Positions 18,345 through 27,653 of a DNA stretch of 64,000 nt are shown in pieces. The notes under the pieces were generated by a model that saw only the letters and a list, made by a program, of their open reading frames with translations, had not been told where the DNA came from and made no database searches. The stretch covers positions 1,054,001-1,118,000 of the forward strand of contig NZ_VFNH01000001.1 of the NCBI RefSeq assembly GCF_006715485.1. The letters are read 5' to 3'. Position numbers and translations under genes: made by a program. Every line of letters starts with the position of its first letter. The first letter of the stretch is position 1. Source of the stretch: Herbaspirillum sp. SJZ107 (lineage in GTDB: Bacteria; Pseudomonadota; Gammaproteobacteria; Burkholderiales; Burkholderiaceae_D).

Positions 18345-19441
18345 TCGAGCGCCTGCTGGCCGAACCGCAGCGCTTCGAATTCTTCCAGGCCGTGCGCCTG
18401 CTGCTGCTGTGGCTGGAAGAGCGCGGGGTACCGCCACAACAGGCGCTTGATGGCCACCTGCGTTTCGCCAACAGCCTGTCGCTGCGCTTTCCAGCCAGCC
18501 AGGTCGAGGCGCTGGCGCTGGTCCACGACAAGCCGGCCCACCCGGCCATCGCACGCCCGCAATTCCGCCTGACCCCGAGCTTCATGGGCCTGCTCGGCGC
18601 GCACGGCACGCTGCCTGCCCACTACACCGAGCGCATCCAGGCCTGGATCGCGAGCGAACAGGACGAAGCGCCGCGCGCCTTTCTCGACCTGCTGTCGAAC
18701 CGGATGCTGGCGCTGTTCTACGGTGCCTGGAAGAAATACCGGGTCGAGCACATGGTGGCCGGGCCGAGCGACCGTTTTCTGCCGCTGCTGCTGGCGCTGG
18801 CCGGGTTTCCGTCGGGAGCGCTGGCGGGTGCCTTGCCGGGCAGCCTGGCCGGCGCAGCGGCAGGCCCTACTTCGGGTGGGGCGGCCGCTGCCGGCGCGCC
18901 GGCCGGCATCGGCAACGAGGTGCTGGCGCTGTACGCCGGGGTGCTGCGCCAGCGGCCGGCGTCGGCGGCGGTGCTGGGACAGGTGCTGTCCGACCTGTTG
19001 CGGGTGCCGGTCGCGCTGCAGGAATGGATCGGGCACTGGGACCGGCTCGACATCAGCGAGTGCACCGCGCTGGGCGGCGCCAATGCGGTGCTGGGCCAGG
19101 CCGCGCTGCTGGGCGCGCGCTGCTGGCGGCCGGACCTGCGCGTGCGCGTGCGCATCGGTCCGGTGGACAGCGCCCAGTTCGAGCGTTTCTTGCCGCACGG
19201 CAGCGGCGCCGCGACGCTGGCCTCGCTGCTGGGCCTGTTTGCCGCACCGACCCTGTCCTATGAAGTCGTGCTGGTGCTGCGCCGCACCGAATTGCGGGCG
19301 CTGCGCCTGGGCGAACGCAGCCGCCGCCTGGGACTGGACAGCTACGTCGTGACCGCGCCCGCCACCGCCGACCGCGACGACATGCGCTACACATTGCGGC
19401 CGCTGGCGGCACTGGAGCCGGTGCGGCCGTCGACGCCCTGA
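18335..19441 (+). CDS. tssG: Type VI secretion baseplate subunit TssG
   Basis: 368 residues with the family features ERLLAEPQRFEFFQAVRLL at the N-terminus, PSFMGLLGAHGTLPAHYTE at about 79-97 and FYGAWKKYR near 128. An Ala/Gly/Pro-rich insertion lies at about 155-190. TssG clamps the TssF dimer in the baseplate wedge. ATG 18335 starts inside the last codons of tssF, implying translational coupling; the alternative upstream start at 18254 would duplicate 90 bases of tssF. It is followed by copper-resistance genes, not further tss genes. Confidence 0.93.
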   Translation: MPVIERLLAEPQRFEFFQAVRLLLLWLEERGVPPQQALDGHLRFANSLSLRFPASQVEALALVHDKPAHPAIARPQFRLTPSFMGLLGAHGTLPAHYTERIQAWIASEQDEAPRAFLDLLSNRMLALFYGAWKKYRVEHMVAGPSDRFLPLLLALAGFPSGALAGALPGSLAGAAAGPTSGGAAAAGAPAGIGNEVLALYAGVLRQRPASAAVLGQVLSDLLRVPVALQEWIGHWDRLDISECTALGGANAVLGQAALLGARCWRPDLRVRVRIGPVDSAQFERFLPHGSGAATLASLLGLFAAPTLSYEVVLVLRRTELRALRLGERSRRLGLDSYVVTAPATADRDDMRYTLRPLAALEPVRPSTP

Positions 19442-19463
19442 CGCCTTTCCGCACACGCCACCC

Positions 19464-19494
19464 TTGACCTTCCCACGATGGGAAGCTATATCCT
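19464..19494 (+). promoter_or_regulatory. CueR/MerR-type copper promoter of copA
   Basis: -35 TTGACC (19464-19469) and -10 TATCCT (19489-19494) are separated by 19 bases, the overlong spacer of MerR-family promoters. The spacer carries the CueR-like dyad ACCTTCCCA-CGA-TGGGAAGCT (19468-19488). Known CueR operators have this same ACCTTCC...GGNAAGGT form, so copper or silver induction is expected. No cueR gene is in the window. Confidence 0.8.
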
Positions 19495-19516
19495 GTCTGG
19501 ATACGATGGAGGCGGG

Positions 19517-22171
19517 ATGAGTCAGACAGCAAATCAGGTGGGCACGGTATCGCCTGGCGCGGCGCACACAAACACGGCATTGCAATTCGACATCCGCGGG
19601 ATGACCTGCGCGTCCTGCGTCGCGCGTGTGGAAAAGGCGCTGCGCGGGGTGCCTGGCGTGGACGACGCCAGCGTCAACCTGGCCACCGAGAAGGCCAGGG
19701 TGCAGGGCGCCGCCATCGACGTGCAGGCGGTGCTGGCGGCGATCGACCGCGCCGGCTACGAAGCGCTGGTGATCGATCCGGCGCACCAGGCGGAGTCCGC
19801 CGGCGCCGGTACCGGGCCGGGCGCACGCGGGCAGGCGGCATCGCGCTGGCCTGCGTGGTGGCCGGTGGCCCTCGCTGCGCTGCTCAGCCTGCCGCTGGTG
19901 GCGCCGATGCTGGCTGCGCCGTTCGGCCTGCACCCCATGCTGCCGGGCTGGCTGCAGCTGGCGCTGGCGACGCCGGTGCAGTTCTGGCTGGGCGCGCGTT
20001 TCTACCGCGCCGGCTGGAAGGCCGTGCGCGCCGGAGCCGGCAACATGGACCTGCTGGTGGCGCTCGGCACCTCGGCGGCCTATGCGCTGTCGGTCTGGAC
20101 GCTGCTGCGCGGCGGGGATGGCGCGGCGCACCTGTATTTCGAATCGTCGGCGGTGGTGATCACGCTGGTCCTGCTCGGCAAATGGCTGGAAGGGCGCGCC
20201 AAGGGCCAGGCCGTGGCCGCGATCCGCGCGCTGCAATCGCTGCAGGCCACGCACGCGCTGGTGCGCCGCGGCGGGGCCGACGTGCAGGTGGCGCTGGCTG
20301 CGCTGCGCGTGGGCGACACGCTCGTAGTGCGCCCGGGCGAACGGGTGCCGGCCGATGGCCGCGTGCTCGACGGCAGCAGCCACGTCGACGCCTCGCTGCT
20401 CACCGGCGAGAGCCTGCCGGTGGCGGTGGCGCCGGGCGACCGTGTCGGCGCCGGCGCCGTCAACGGCGAAGGCTCCCTGCTGCTGGAAGCGAGCGCGGTC
20501 GGCGCCGACTCCATGCTGAGCCGGATCATCCGCATGGTCGAGGATGCGCAGGCGGCCAAGGCGCCGATCCAGCGCCTGGTCGACCGTGTCAGCGCCGTGT
20601 TCGTGCCGGTGGTGCTGCTGATTTCGCTGCTGACCCTGCTCGGCTGGGGCCTGGCCACCGGCGACTGGCAGGGCGCGCTGCTGAACGCGGTGGCGGTGCA
20701 GGTGATCGCCTGCCCGTGCGCATTGGGCCTGGCGACGCCGACCGGGATCATGGTCGGCACCGGCAGCGCGGCGCGCCACGGCATCCTGATCAAGGATGCG
20801 GCGGCGCTCGAGACCGCGCATGCGCTGCGCGTGGTTGCCTTCGACAAGACCGGCACCCTGACCGAGGGCCGGCCGCAGGTACTGGCGGTGGAAGGCGCCG
20901 ACCCGCGCCGGGTGCTGGCGCTGGCGTGGGCGGTGCAGCAGTACAGCGAACACCCGCTGGCCCAAGCGGTAGCTGGGGCCGCGCGCGACGCCGGCCTGGC
21001 GCTGCCGGCCGCTACCGACGCGCGGGCGCTGCCCGGCCGCGGCGTGCAGGCGCGCGTCGATGGCGAACCGGTGTATCTTGGCAACCTGCGCCTGATGCGC
21101 GAGCTGGGCGCCGACGTGGACGCCGGGCAGGGCAGGTCCGCCACAGCTGTCGCATTGCTGCGCGAGGCGGCGGCACGCCACGAAGCCGACGGCCGCACCG
21201 TTTCCTGGCTGGCCAGCGGCGCAGAAGGTGCGCTCGCGCTGCGCGGCCTGCTGGTCTTCGGCGACCGTATCAAGCCGACCAGCCGCGCTGCCGTGGCCGG
21301 CCTGCAGGCGCTCGGCATCGAGGTAGTGATGCTGACCGGCGACAATGCCGGCAGCGCCGCGGCGGTGGCGCGCGAGCTGGGCCTGTCGCGTTATCTGGCC
21401 GAACTGCTGCCGGGCGACAAGGCCGACGCCCTGCGCGCGCTGGGCGCGGACGGGCGCAAGGTGGCGATGGTCGGCGACGGCATCAACGATGCGCCGGCGC
21501 TGGCAGCGGCCGACGTCGGTATCGCCATGGCGGGCGGCACCGACGTGGCGATGCATACGGCCGGCATCACCCTCATGCGCGGCGACCCGCTGCTGGTGCA
21601 GGATGCGATCGCGATTTCGCGCCGTACCTACCGCAAGATCCGCCAGAACCTGGCCTGGGCCTTTGTCTACAACGTGGTCGGCATTCCGGTCGCGGCCTTC
21701 GGACTGCTGAACCCGGTGCTGGCCGGCGCGGCGATGGCGCTCAGTTCGGTGAGCGTGGTGACGAACGCGCTGCTGCTGCGGCGCTGGGTGCCGGTACGCG
21801 ATCCCGCTGCCGCTGCCGCTGCCGCTTACGTGCAGGCGCTGCCGGCGCTGCAACTGCCGCCCGCGGCAGCGGCAGATCCTGTCGCAGCGCCGGCGCCGGC
21901 CGTCGCTGCGCAACAAATCAACCATCAGGCGGCCGGTGTGCCACCAACCCAAGGAGAGCAAGCGATGTATGAATTGACCGTTGAAGACATGACCTGCAAG
22001 CACTGCGTAGGCCGCGTGACCAAAGCCGTGCAGGGCATCGACCCGGCCGCCACCGTGGATATCGACCTGCCGACCAAGAAGGTCAGGATCGACAGCAGCG
22101 CCGACCTGGACCGCATCGCCGGCGCCATCGACGAGGCCGGCTATCCGGTGAGCGCGCGTGCGCCGGCCTAG
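19517..22171 (+). CDS. copA: Copper-exporting P1B-type ATPase with C-terminal CopZ-like domain
   Basis: 884 residues; exports Cu(I) from the cytoplasm at the cost of ATP. N-terminal HMA domain with GMTCASC (28-34), TGES actuator loop (296-299), CPC in the metal-binding membrane helix (399-401), phosphorylation site DKTGT (D443), SEHP of the N-domain and GDGINDAP (653-660). After the last membrane segments comes an Ala/Pro linker (~755-815), then a complete second HMA domain (MTCKHC, ~825-830) where normal CopA proteins end. Start ATG 19517 (GGAGG upstream) is downstream of the CueR promoter; the ATG at 19478 lies within it and is rejected. The stop overlaps the convergent fkbM gene by 3 bases. 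Confidence 0.95.
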   Translation: MSQTANQVGTVSPGAAHTNTALQFDIRGMTCASCVARVEKALRGVPGVDDASVNLATEKARVQGAAIDVQAVLAAIDRAGYEALVIDPAHQAESAGAGTGPGARGQAASRWPAWWPVALAALLSLPLVAPMLAAPFGLHPMLPGWLQLALATPVQFWLGARFYRAGWKAVRAGAGNMDLLVALGTSAAYALSVWTLLRGGDGAAHLYFESSAVVITLVLLGKWLEGRAKGQAVAAIRALQSLQATHALVRRGGADVQVALAALRVGDTLVVRPGERVPADGRVLDGSSHVDASLLTGESLPVAVAPGDRVGAGAVNGEGSLLLEASAVGADSMLSRIIRMVEDAQAAKAPIQRLVDRVSAVFVPVVLLISLLTLLGWGLATGDWQGALLNAVAVQVIACPCALGLATPTGIMVGTGSAARHGILIKDAAALETAHALRVVAFDKTGTLTEGRPQVLAVEGADPRRVLALAWAVQQYSEHPLAQAVAGAARDAGLALPAATDARALPGRGVQARVDGEPVYLGNLRLMRELGADVDAGQGRSATAVALLREAAARHEADGRTVSWLASGAEGALALRGLLVFGDRIKPTSRAAVAGLQALGIEVVMLTGDNAGSAAAVARELGLSRYLAELLPGDKADALRALGADGRKVAMVGDGINDAPALAAADVGIAMAGGTDVAMHTAGITLMRGDPLLVQDAIAISRRTYRKIRQNLAWAFVYNVVGIPVAAFGLLNPVLAGAAMALSSVSVVTNALLLRRWVPVRDPAAAAAAAYVQALPALQLPPAAAADPVAAPAPAVAAQQINHQAAGVPPTQGEQAMYELTVEDMTCKHCVGRVTKAVQGIDPAATVDIDLPTKKVRIDSSADLDRIAGAIDEAGYPVSARAPA
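21965..22171 (+). CDS. copZ: Nested CopZ-like copper chaperone reading frame, possible internal start
   Basis: The last 68 codons of copA are, by length and sequence, a free-standing copper chaperone ([14 protein letters not shown]..., ending [12 protein letters not shown]). An ideal Shine-Dalgarno AAGGAG (21951-21956) sits 8 bases before its ATG, in the same frame as copA. This looks like a copZ gene that was joined to copA by loss of the copA stop codon while keeping its own ribosome binding site. Separate translation as a soluble chaperone is inferred. Confidence 0.5.
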   Translation: MYELTVEDMTCKHCVGRVTKAVQGIDPAATVDIDLPTKKVRIDSSADLDRIAGAIDEAGYPVSARAPA

Positions 22172-23244
22172 CGTTTGTTGGCCGGCATGCATACGAGGCT
22201 GATCGGCTCGGCAATGTCGTCGAAGCGGCAGGCATTGGCGGGCGTGACTTTTTCCCCGCCGCGGCCGGCCGCGAACACGGACATCCGGTAGCCCAGCTTT
22301 TCCAGCATGGCGACGTAGTCCGGCCCCGTGATGCCGCCGATGGCGCGCAGCGAGCGCGGGAAGAATTCGGTGAGGATGACGGGCGCGTGTTCGGTCAGTG
22401 TCCTGGCCGCGCCGCGGATGACGTGCGGCTCGAAGCCTTCGACGTCGATCTTGATGAAGCGGATGCGGTGTGCATGAGCGATCGAGTCGATCGGCCGGAT
22501 GCGGATGCGCTCGCCGGCAGCCACGGCGCTGGGCTGGCCGGCGCTGTCCATCGCACCGTCCATCGTGATGTAGGAGCTGCCAGGGTTGGTCAGGTGCATG
22601 CTCATGTGGAAGGCGCCGTCGCCCTCGGCGGCGCCGAGGCCTTCGTTGTACAGCACGCAGCGCGCGCCGAAATCGTTGGCCTCGACGCTGCGCGCCAGCA
22701 TGCCGAAAGTGGTCTTCATCGGTTCGAAGGCGTGCACCTTGCCGCTTGGTCCGACCGCGCGCGCCGCCTGCAGCGTGAACACGCCGATGTTGGCACCGGC
22801 ATCGATGACGCCGTCGCCGGGCTTCAGCCAGGACAGCATGAAATCGGCTTCCGGATTTTCCCAGTTGCCGTACAGGACGCCGAACGAAACGAAGCCGTCG
22901 AACAAATTGACCCAGACCTTCAGGCCGCGGAACTCCGTCATCACCCATTTGTTCTCGGGCCAGAGTCCGATCTTGTCGCGGATGTCCCACCGGAAGCGGC
23001 GCGAATCCAGCATTTTCAAGCCGACCTGGTGGATGTTGTCGCAGGCGAGATAGTCGTCGATCGGGGTGAGCTGGTCGCAGGGCCAGCCGAACAGGGCGGT
23101 GTGAACGATGTTGATCTGGTCGACGAAGGACATCGCAGGTGGCGCCTGGCGCGGCGCCGCCGGTGCTGCCGAAGGGCCGCCGTCCTCGTCGCGCGGTTTC
23201 CTGGGCAGTTGCAGGTTCTCGAGTAGGCGCGTGGTCAGGCTCAT
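22168..23244 (-). CDS. FkbM-family methyltransferase
   Basis: 358 residues. The SAM-binding domain starts at [18 protein letters not shown] (about residues 144-161), followed by [13 protein letters not shown] and the family signature [16 protein letters not shown] near 265-280. FkbM enzymes are O-methyltransferases; relatives act on glycans or secondary metabolites. The ~130 residues before the domain are unusual and have no recognised fold. Start ATG 23244 has GGGGAC upstream. Its 3' end overlaps convergent copA by 4 bases; no sugar or polyketide genes are nearby to indicate the substrate. Confidence 0.88.
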   Translation of the reverse strand: MSLTTRLLENLQLPRKPRDEDGGPSAAPAAPRQAPPAMSFVDQINIVHTALFGWPCDQLTPIDDYLACDNIHQVGLKMLDSRRFRWDIRDKIGLWPENKWVMTEFRGLKVWVNLFDGFVSFGVLYGNWENPEADFMLSWLKPGDGVIDAGANIGVFTLQAARAVGPSGKVHAFEPMKTTFGMLARSVEANDFGARCVLYNEGLGAAEGDGAFHMSMHLTNPGSSYITMDGAMDSAGQPSAVAAGERIRIRPIDSIAHAHRIRFIKIDVEGFEPHVIRGAARTLTEHAPVILTEFFPRSLRAIGGITGPDYVAMLEKLGYRMSVFAAGRGGEKVTPANACRFDDIAEPISLVCMPANKR

Positions 23245-23370
23245 GGCAGGTCCCCTGGTTGTCATGCGAGGGGAGTTTATGCCTGAGGAATGGGCGGCGC
23301 TTAGCCGGAATCAGAAGTGTGCGAGAACTTATTTGCTTGCGTTCGCTCTGCGCTGGCACTGCTTGAACGC

Positions 23371-23391
23371 GTGGACGGCGGAGCCGTCCAC
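23371..23391 (-). terminator. Strong hairpin after the multicopper oxidase operon
   Basis: GTGGACGGC and GCCGTCCAC form a perfect 9-bp stem across a 3-base loop, 14 bases past the stop of the multicopper oxidase gene. No T tract; it may be one copy of a dispersed GC-rich hairpin repeat, although only one copy is seen here. Confidence 0.5.
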
Positions 23392-23404
23392 CCTACGCCG
23401 GCCT

Positions 23405-24775
23405 CTAGTGACCGCCGTGCCCGCCGCCGCGCTTGACCGTCCCCACCGTTTCGCCCGGCGCTGCCGCCGTGGCCGGGGCGCGCACCGGTTCCGGCGCGGC
23501 GCCGGTCCACTCGCGTGCCACGGTCCCGGCCGGATGCTTGTACCAGCCCGGATCGCGGTAATCGCCGCGCGCCAGGCCCTCGCGCACTTTGATCATGGTG
23601 AACATGCCGCCCATCTCGATCGGGCCGAACGGGCCGGTGCCATCCATCATCGGCAGCGTGTTCTCGGGCAACGGCATCTTCATGGTGCCCATCGAACCGC
23701 CCTTGTCGCCCATGACCATGTAGCCCGGCACCAGGTCGTTGATCTGCCTGGCCACGCCGCGGTGGTCGACGCCGATCAGGTTCGGCACGTCGTGGCCCAT
23801 CGCATTCATCGTGTGGTGCGACTTGTGGCAATGGAAGGCCCAGTCGCCGGGGGCGTCGGCCACGAACTCGATGGCGCGCATCTGGCCGACGCCGATGTCG
23901 ACCGTGACTTCCGGCCAGCGCGCCGCCGGGGGGATCCAGCCGCCGTCGGTGCCGGTGACCTCGAAGCGGTGGCCGTGGATGTGGAAGGGGTGGTTGGTCA
24001 TCGACAGGTTGCCCATGCGGATGCGCACCCGGTCGTCCTTTCTCACCACCATCGGGTCGGTGCCGGGAAACACGCGGCTGTTGATGGTCCAGATATTAAA
24101 GTCGAGCATTTCGTTGACGTTGGGCGTATAGGCGCCGGGGTCGATGTCGTAGGCGTTCAGCAGGAACACGAAGTCGCGGTCGACCGCATGCTGGCGCGGG
24201 TCTTTCGGGTGCGTCACCCAGAAGCCCATCATGCCCATGCCGATCTGCGCCATCTCGTCGGCGTGCGGGTGGTACATGAAGGTGCCGGCGTAGCGCGCCA
24301 CGAATTCGTAGACGTAGGTCTTGCCGGGCGCGATCGCGGGCTGGTTCAGGCCGGCAACGCCATCCATGCCGTTCGGCAGGAACTGGCCGTGCCAGTGGAT
24401 GCTGGTCACTTCCGGCAGTTTGTTGGTGACGAAGATGCGCACCCGGTCGCCTTCGACCACTTCGATGGTCGGCCCCGGACTCTGGCCGTTGTAGCCCCAC
24501 AGGTTGGCCTTCATGCCGGGCGCGATCTCGCGCACCACCGGCTCGGCGACCAGGTGGAATTCCTTGACGCCGTCCTTCATGCGCCAGGGCAGGCTCCAGC
24601 CGTTCAAGGTGACGACCGGGTTGTAGGGCCGGCCGTTGGGCGGCGGCGGCGGCGGGACGGTGGCCGCCGACGGTGCCGCTGGCGCCTCGGGAATACCGGC
24701 GGCGCCGGCCTTGGTGACGGCGGCTGCGCCGACCATGGCCGCCGCGCCGGTGATGAAATGCCTGCGTGATGTCAT
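23405..24775 (-). CDS. Multicopper oxidase, copper-resistance type
   Basis: 456 residues. A Tat-like signal (SRRHFITGAAA) indicates folded export to the periplasm. The copper ligands are all visible: HWHG (127-130), HPH (169-171), HPFHIHGH (262-269) and HCHKSHHTMNAM (315-326), the last giving the type-1 set C316, H321, M326. The C-terminal tail is rich in Gly and His. Expected to oxidise Cu(I) to less toxic Cu(II). Last gene of a four-gene minus-strand operon; its ATG overlaps the stop of the outer-membrane factor gene by 4 bases. Confidence 0.92.
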   Translation of the reverse strand: MTSRRHFITGAAAMVGAAAVTKAGAAGIPEAPAAPSAATVPPPPPPNGRPYNPVVTLNGWSLPWRMKDGVKEFHLVAEPVVREIAPGMKANLWGYNGQSPGPTIEVVEGDRVRIFVTNKLPEVTSIHWHGQFLPNGMDGVAGLNQPAIAPGKTYVYEFVARYAGTFMYHPHADEMAQIGMGMMGFWVTHPKDPRQHAVDRDFVFLLNAYDIDPGAYTPNVNEMLDFNIWTINSRVFPGTDPMVVRKDDRVRIRMGNLSMTNHPFHIHGHRFEVTGTDGGWIPPAARWPEVTVDIGVGQMRAIEFVADAPGDWAFHCHKSHHTMNAMGHDVPNLIGVDHRGVARQINDLVPGYMVMGDKGGSMGTMKMPLPENTLPMMDGTGPFGPIEMGGMFTMIKVREGLARGDYRDPGWYKHPAGTVAREWTGAAPEPVRAPATAAAPGETVGTVKRGGGHGGH

Positions 24776-26196
24776 TCTGCGTGTTCCTTGTGCGTGTCTG
24801 TGCTGTGCGTCACTGCGCTTTGCGCGTTCGCGGCGCCGGTGCGGGCGCCGAGCGCGGCCTCGAGATCGGCGTGCGCCAGCCAGAAGTCCTTCAATGCGTC
24901 GATATAGCTGGAGACCGCGTTCGCTTGCTCGCGCGAATCGGCCAGCAGGTCCAGCGAACTGGCCAGCATGCCGTTGTAGCGCAGCAGCACTTCCTGCGAG
25001 ATGCGCTTGCGCAGCGGGATGATGGTGTCGCGGTAGTGCGCCGCCACCTCCCAGGCATTGCGATAGCCGAGATAGCCGGCGCGCGCCTCGCTGCGCGCGG
25101 TCACCGCGGCCTGGGCCACGCGGTTGACGGCCTGCATATAGATGGCTTCGGCCTTGGCGCTACGGGCGCCGCCCCAGTCGAACAGCGGCAGTTCGATGCG
25201 CAGTTCATAACCGTGTTCATGCGGTTGGCCGCTTTCGCTCTTGCTGGCGGCGCCGATCTCGAGCGCGTTGATGAAGCGGGTGGCGCGGGTCAGGCCGAGG
25301 TTGGCCGCGGTGGCCTCGGCATCCAGCCGGGCGGCGCGCACGTCGAGCCGTTGTTCGAGCGCGATGCGTTCGACCGCAGGCAGCTCGGCCGGCGCTGCCG
25401 GCAGCTCGGGCAGGTGGGCCGGCAGCGTGTATTGGGCGTCCTGGCCCCACAGGCCCAGCAGCCGGGTCAGGTGTTCGCGCGCGGCGACCGTCTGCTTGCT
25501 GCTACGCGCCAGCGTGGCTGCGGTCTCGGCCTGGAACAGCTGCTGGCGCGCCAGCTCCAGCCCGTTCATGTTGCCGGCCCTGGTCATGCGGCCGGCCAGC
25601 TCGGCGCTGGCCCGGGCCGCGGCATCGACCCGGCGCGCATAGTCGAGCGCCTGGCTGGCCGCCACCGCCTCGACCCAGGCGCGGCGCGTCTGCGCCGCAT
25701 GCTGTTCGATGGCGTAGCCGACGTCCAGCTTGACCTGCTCGAAGCGGCGCGCTTCCAGGCGCGACGCCAGCGGCAGGGTCAGGATGCCAGCCAGGTCGAC
25801 CGTCAGGCTGCGTTCGATCTCGATGTCGCCACCGCCGCCGACGCGCCTGAACCCCAGCCCGGGATTGCGCAGGCGCGATGCCTGCACCAGGTCGGCCTGG
25901 GCGATGCCGACCTGCCAGTAGCTGGCCTGCAGGCCCGGGTTGTTCAGCAGGGCGATGCGCACGGCGCCGTCCATGTCGAGCGGGGCGGCGAGCATCGTGC
26001 GTACTTCCTGCTGCAGGGCGCGCGCGGCGGGTTCATCGCGGACAATGCGCGGCTCGGCGCCGATGCGTGCGCGGGTGCTGGCGGCCACCGTGCCGAAGCC
26101 GCCGTCCGGTGCGACCGTGGCGCAGCCGGCCAGCAGCAGTGCCGCCGCCGTTGCGACTGCGGCGCCGGCGGCGCTGCGTTGCCGACCCGTCCTCAT
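24772..26196 (-). CDS. TolC-family outer-membrane efflux lipoprotein
   Basis: 474 residues. The signal peptide ends in a lipobox (LLLAGC, cysteine at about residue 25), as in many RND outer-membrane factors. The paired OEP repeats follow, with LLNNPGLQASYWQVGIAQADL in the first and LRIELPLFDWGGARSAKAEA in the second, both characteristic. It should form a trimeric channel with a periplasmic tunnel. No RND or membrane-fusion gene is encoded nearby; it is coupled by 4-base overlaps to the His/Met-rich protein upstream and the multicopper oxidase downstream, so a role in copper export is likely. Confidence 0.92.
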   Translation of the reverse strand: MRTGRQRSAAGAAVATAAALLLAGCATVAPDGGFGTVAASTRARIGAEPRIVRDEPAARALQQEVRTMLAAPLDMDGAVRIALLNNPGLQASYWQVGIAQADLVQASRLRNPGLGFRRVGGGGDIEIERSLTVDLAGILTLPLASRLEARRFEQVKLDVGYAIEQHAAQTRRAWVEAVAASQALDYARRVDAAARASAELAGRMTRAGNMNGLELARQQLFQAETAATLARSSKQTVAAREHLTRLLGLWGQDAQYTLPAHLPELPAAPAELPAVERIALEQRLDVRAARLDAEATAANLGLTRATRFINALEIGAASKSESGQPHEHGYELRIELPLFDWGGARSAKAEAIYMQAVNRVAQAAVTARSEARAGYLGYRNAWEVAAHYRDTIIPLRKRISQEVLLRYNGMLASSLDLLADSREQANAVSSYIDALKDFWLAHADLEAALGARTGAANAQSAVTHSTDTHKEHAE

Positions 26197-26609
26197 GGCG
26201 ACTCCGCGGGCGGGGCCGCCGGCCGGGCGGCGGCATCGGCGTGGTGAGCGGGAGCGCCGTGCATGGCGTGACCGGCATGTTCAGCAGGTGCAGTAGTTGC
26301 AGCAGGCGCGGCATGCCCGGCATGCGGATCGGCCGGCGCCTGCATGCCTTTCATTTTCATGGTGAGGGACATCGAGTTGTAGGCGGCAACGGTGGCATTG
26401 CTCGCGACCCAGTTGCGGTCGGGCGGCGTGCCGGCTCCCGCTTCCGGCCGGTAGCCGATAGAGGGTTGGTAAGTGGTGGCGGGCACCTTGGCCCCGGGAT
26501 CAGCAGCCCCGGTCAGGACAGGGGCCGCGGATTGGGCCAGCGAGTCGGCTGCCGGCAGCAGCCACGCGCAGGCACAGGCGGCCAGCGCGATACGGTATGC
26601 GGTATGCAT
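26193..26609 (-). CDS. Exported His/Met-rich protein of the copper operon, 138 aa
   Basis: A signal peptide (residues 1-26, ending DSLAQ) is followed by a region with YQPSIGYRPEAGAG and then a short MSLTMKMKGM segment and a tail full of HAGH, HAMHGAPAHH motifs that could bind copper. Likely periplasmic metal-binding protein. Start ATG 26609 is chosen because it begins a good signal peptide; the frame is open for another 300 bases without one. Overlaps the outer-membrane factor start by 4 bases. No named family recognised. Confidence 0.8.
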   Translation of the reverse strand: MHTAYRIALAACACAWLLPAADSLAQSAAPVLTGAADPGAKVPATTYQPSIGYRPEAGAGTPPDRNWVASNATVAAYNSMSLTMKMKGMQAPADPHAGHAAPAATTAPAEHAGHAMHGAPAHHADAAARPAAPPAESP

Positions 26610-26668
26610 GAAAACCTCGTTCGACGATGCGGGGAAAAGCCGCCGGCCAAAGGCGGCGGCGCGCGGAG

Positions 26669-27091
26669 TCAGGCGAGGGCGGTCCGGGGCGGGCGCTCGG
26701 GCAGCGCGGGGTCGACGCTCGGCACGTGGCCGGCGCGGAAGGGAATCGAGATGAAATGAGGCGGCGCGAGTACCAGCGCCGGCAGCACTGCCGGCGCCAT
26801 CGTTGCACCGGCGCAGCAATCGGCACAGGCGCTGGCCTTGCCGACGTGGTGTCCGTCCTGCTGGGGCGGTGCGTCGTGCTGCTGGCCGGCCTGCAGTGCA
26901 TGGCCGGCGCAATGGCCGCCATGCTCTTCCGTGCCTTTGGCCATCGGCGTGGTCGCGTGCGCATTGGCCAGCTCGTGCATCGGCATCGACATCGATGGCC
27001 CACGCGCCAGCATGCCTGCCGCGGCGAAGCCCTGGAAGGGCACCGCCAGCAACAGCAGCCAGACGAGCAATGAGCGATGGATAAAATTCAC
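26669..27091 (-). CDS. CopL-like Cys/His-rich exported protein, first gene of copper operon
   Basis: 140 residues, GTG start (MNFIHRSLLVWLLLL). Signal peptide or anchor at 1-25, then MSMPMHELANAHATTPM, a His/Gln-rich middle and ACADCCAGA, ending in a hydrophobic stretch and a PALPERPPRTALA tail. The layout (signal, Met/His region, paired Cys, proline-rich end) is like the CopL family of copper-responsive proteins found at the head of copLAB operons. Identification is by style, so moderate. Downstream lie the His/Met-rich, outer-membrane factor and oxidase genes. Confidence 0.7.
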   Translation of the reverse strand: MNFIHRSLLVWLLLLAVPFQGFAAAGMLARGPSMSMPMHELANAHATTPMAKGTEEHGGHCAGHALQAGQQHDAPPQQDGHHVGKASACADCCAGATMAPAVLPALVLAPPHFISIPFRAGHVPSVDPALPERPPRTALA

Positions 27092-27206
27092 GCGATTATT
27101 CTAACACGGCCCAGTCACCGCTTTCCGCCGCCAGGCACGAGCATGTCTGGTTGGGACGACTGATGAAAAGTCAGCCACAGCCTTGGAGTACGTAAGCTTC
27201 AGTAAT

Positions 27207-27231
27207 GTCGGCTTTCGACCCATTGCGGACG
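27207..27231 (+). repeat. Dispersed palindromic repeat, single right arm
   Basis: Arm with TCGACCCATTGCGGACG at its 3' end, like the right arms at 27688 and 29750. Lies 9 bases beyond the stop of the 130-aa gene. Confidence 0.6.
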
Positions 27232-27240
27232 AAGCGCGAA

Positions 27241-27633
27241 TTAGCGATGCCACACCAGATCAAGATCGCCGTCGACGAACCCAACAGCAACTCCTTCCCT
27301 GGTCTTGAATACTTCGCCTGCGTCATCCTCGTCAATAGCGGCAACCACCAGTTGCTTCACCCTAGCTAAACACAACTCCCATGAGTGAGAGGAGAACGCG
27401 ACCGGAATCTCGAGCATACGAGGGGCCGCTGCCCAGACTTCGTCGCAGGCCCAGTCGAGGTCCTCGATGTCAAACTCGGAAGAGCCAATCAGCTCAACGC
27501 CGAAAGGCGAGCCGTCATCGTCTAGCTCACATAAATTGAATGAGAAGGCGCGAACTGATGCGGGAACTGCTGTGCTGGCGGAACCGATCAACCAGGCCTT
27601 GAAGTCGTATTCAAAGGTCATCTTGCTTCTCAT
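27241..27633 (-). CDS. Hypothetical acidic protein, 130 aa
   Basis: Starts MRSKMTFEYDF and is rich in Asp/Glu and Trp, with FDIEDLDWACDEVWAAAPR near the middle and the C-terminal GVAVGFVDGDLDLVWHR. No signal peptide or membrane segment. The composition and solitary setting between repeats, near an SMI1/KNR4 gene, are like orphan immunity-type proteins, but I recognise no family. Either of the first two methionines could be the start. Confidence 0.6.
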   Translation of the reverse strand: MRSKMTFEYDFKAWLIGSASTAVPASVRAFSFNLCELDDDGSPFGVELIGSSEFDIEDLDWACDEVWAAAPRMLEIPVAFSSHSWELCLARVKQLVVAAIDEDDAGEVFKTREGVAVGFVDGDLDLVWHR

Positions 27634-27653
27634 TTCTGCCGTTTCTGTGGAAG

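Noticed and set aside
18227-23359. 1710-codon minus-strand frame across tssG, copA and fkbM
   Set aside because: A GC-rich antisense open frame covering several confirmed genes; composition is Arg/Gln/His-rich and non-protein-like.
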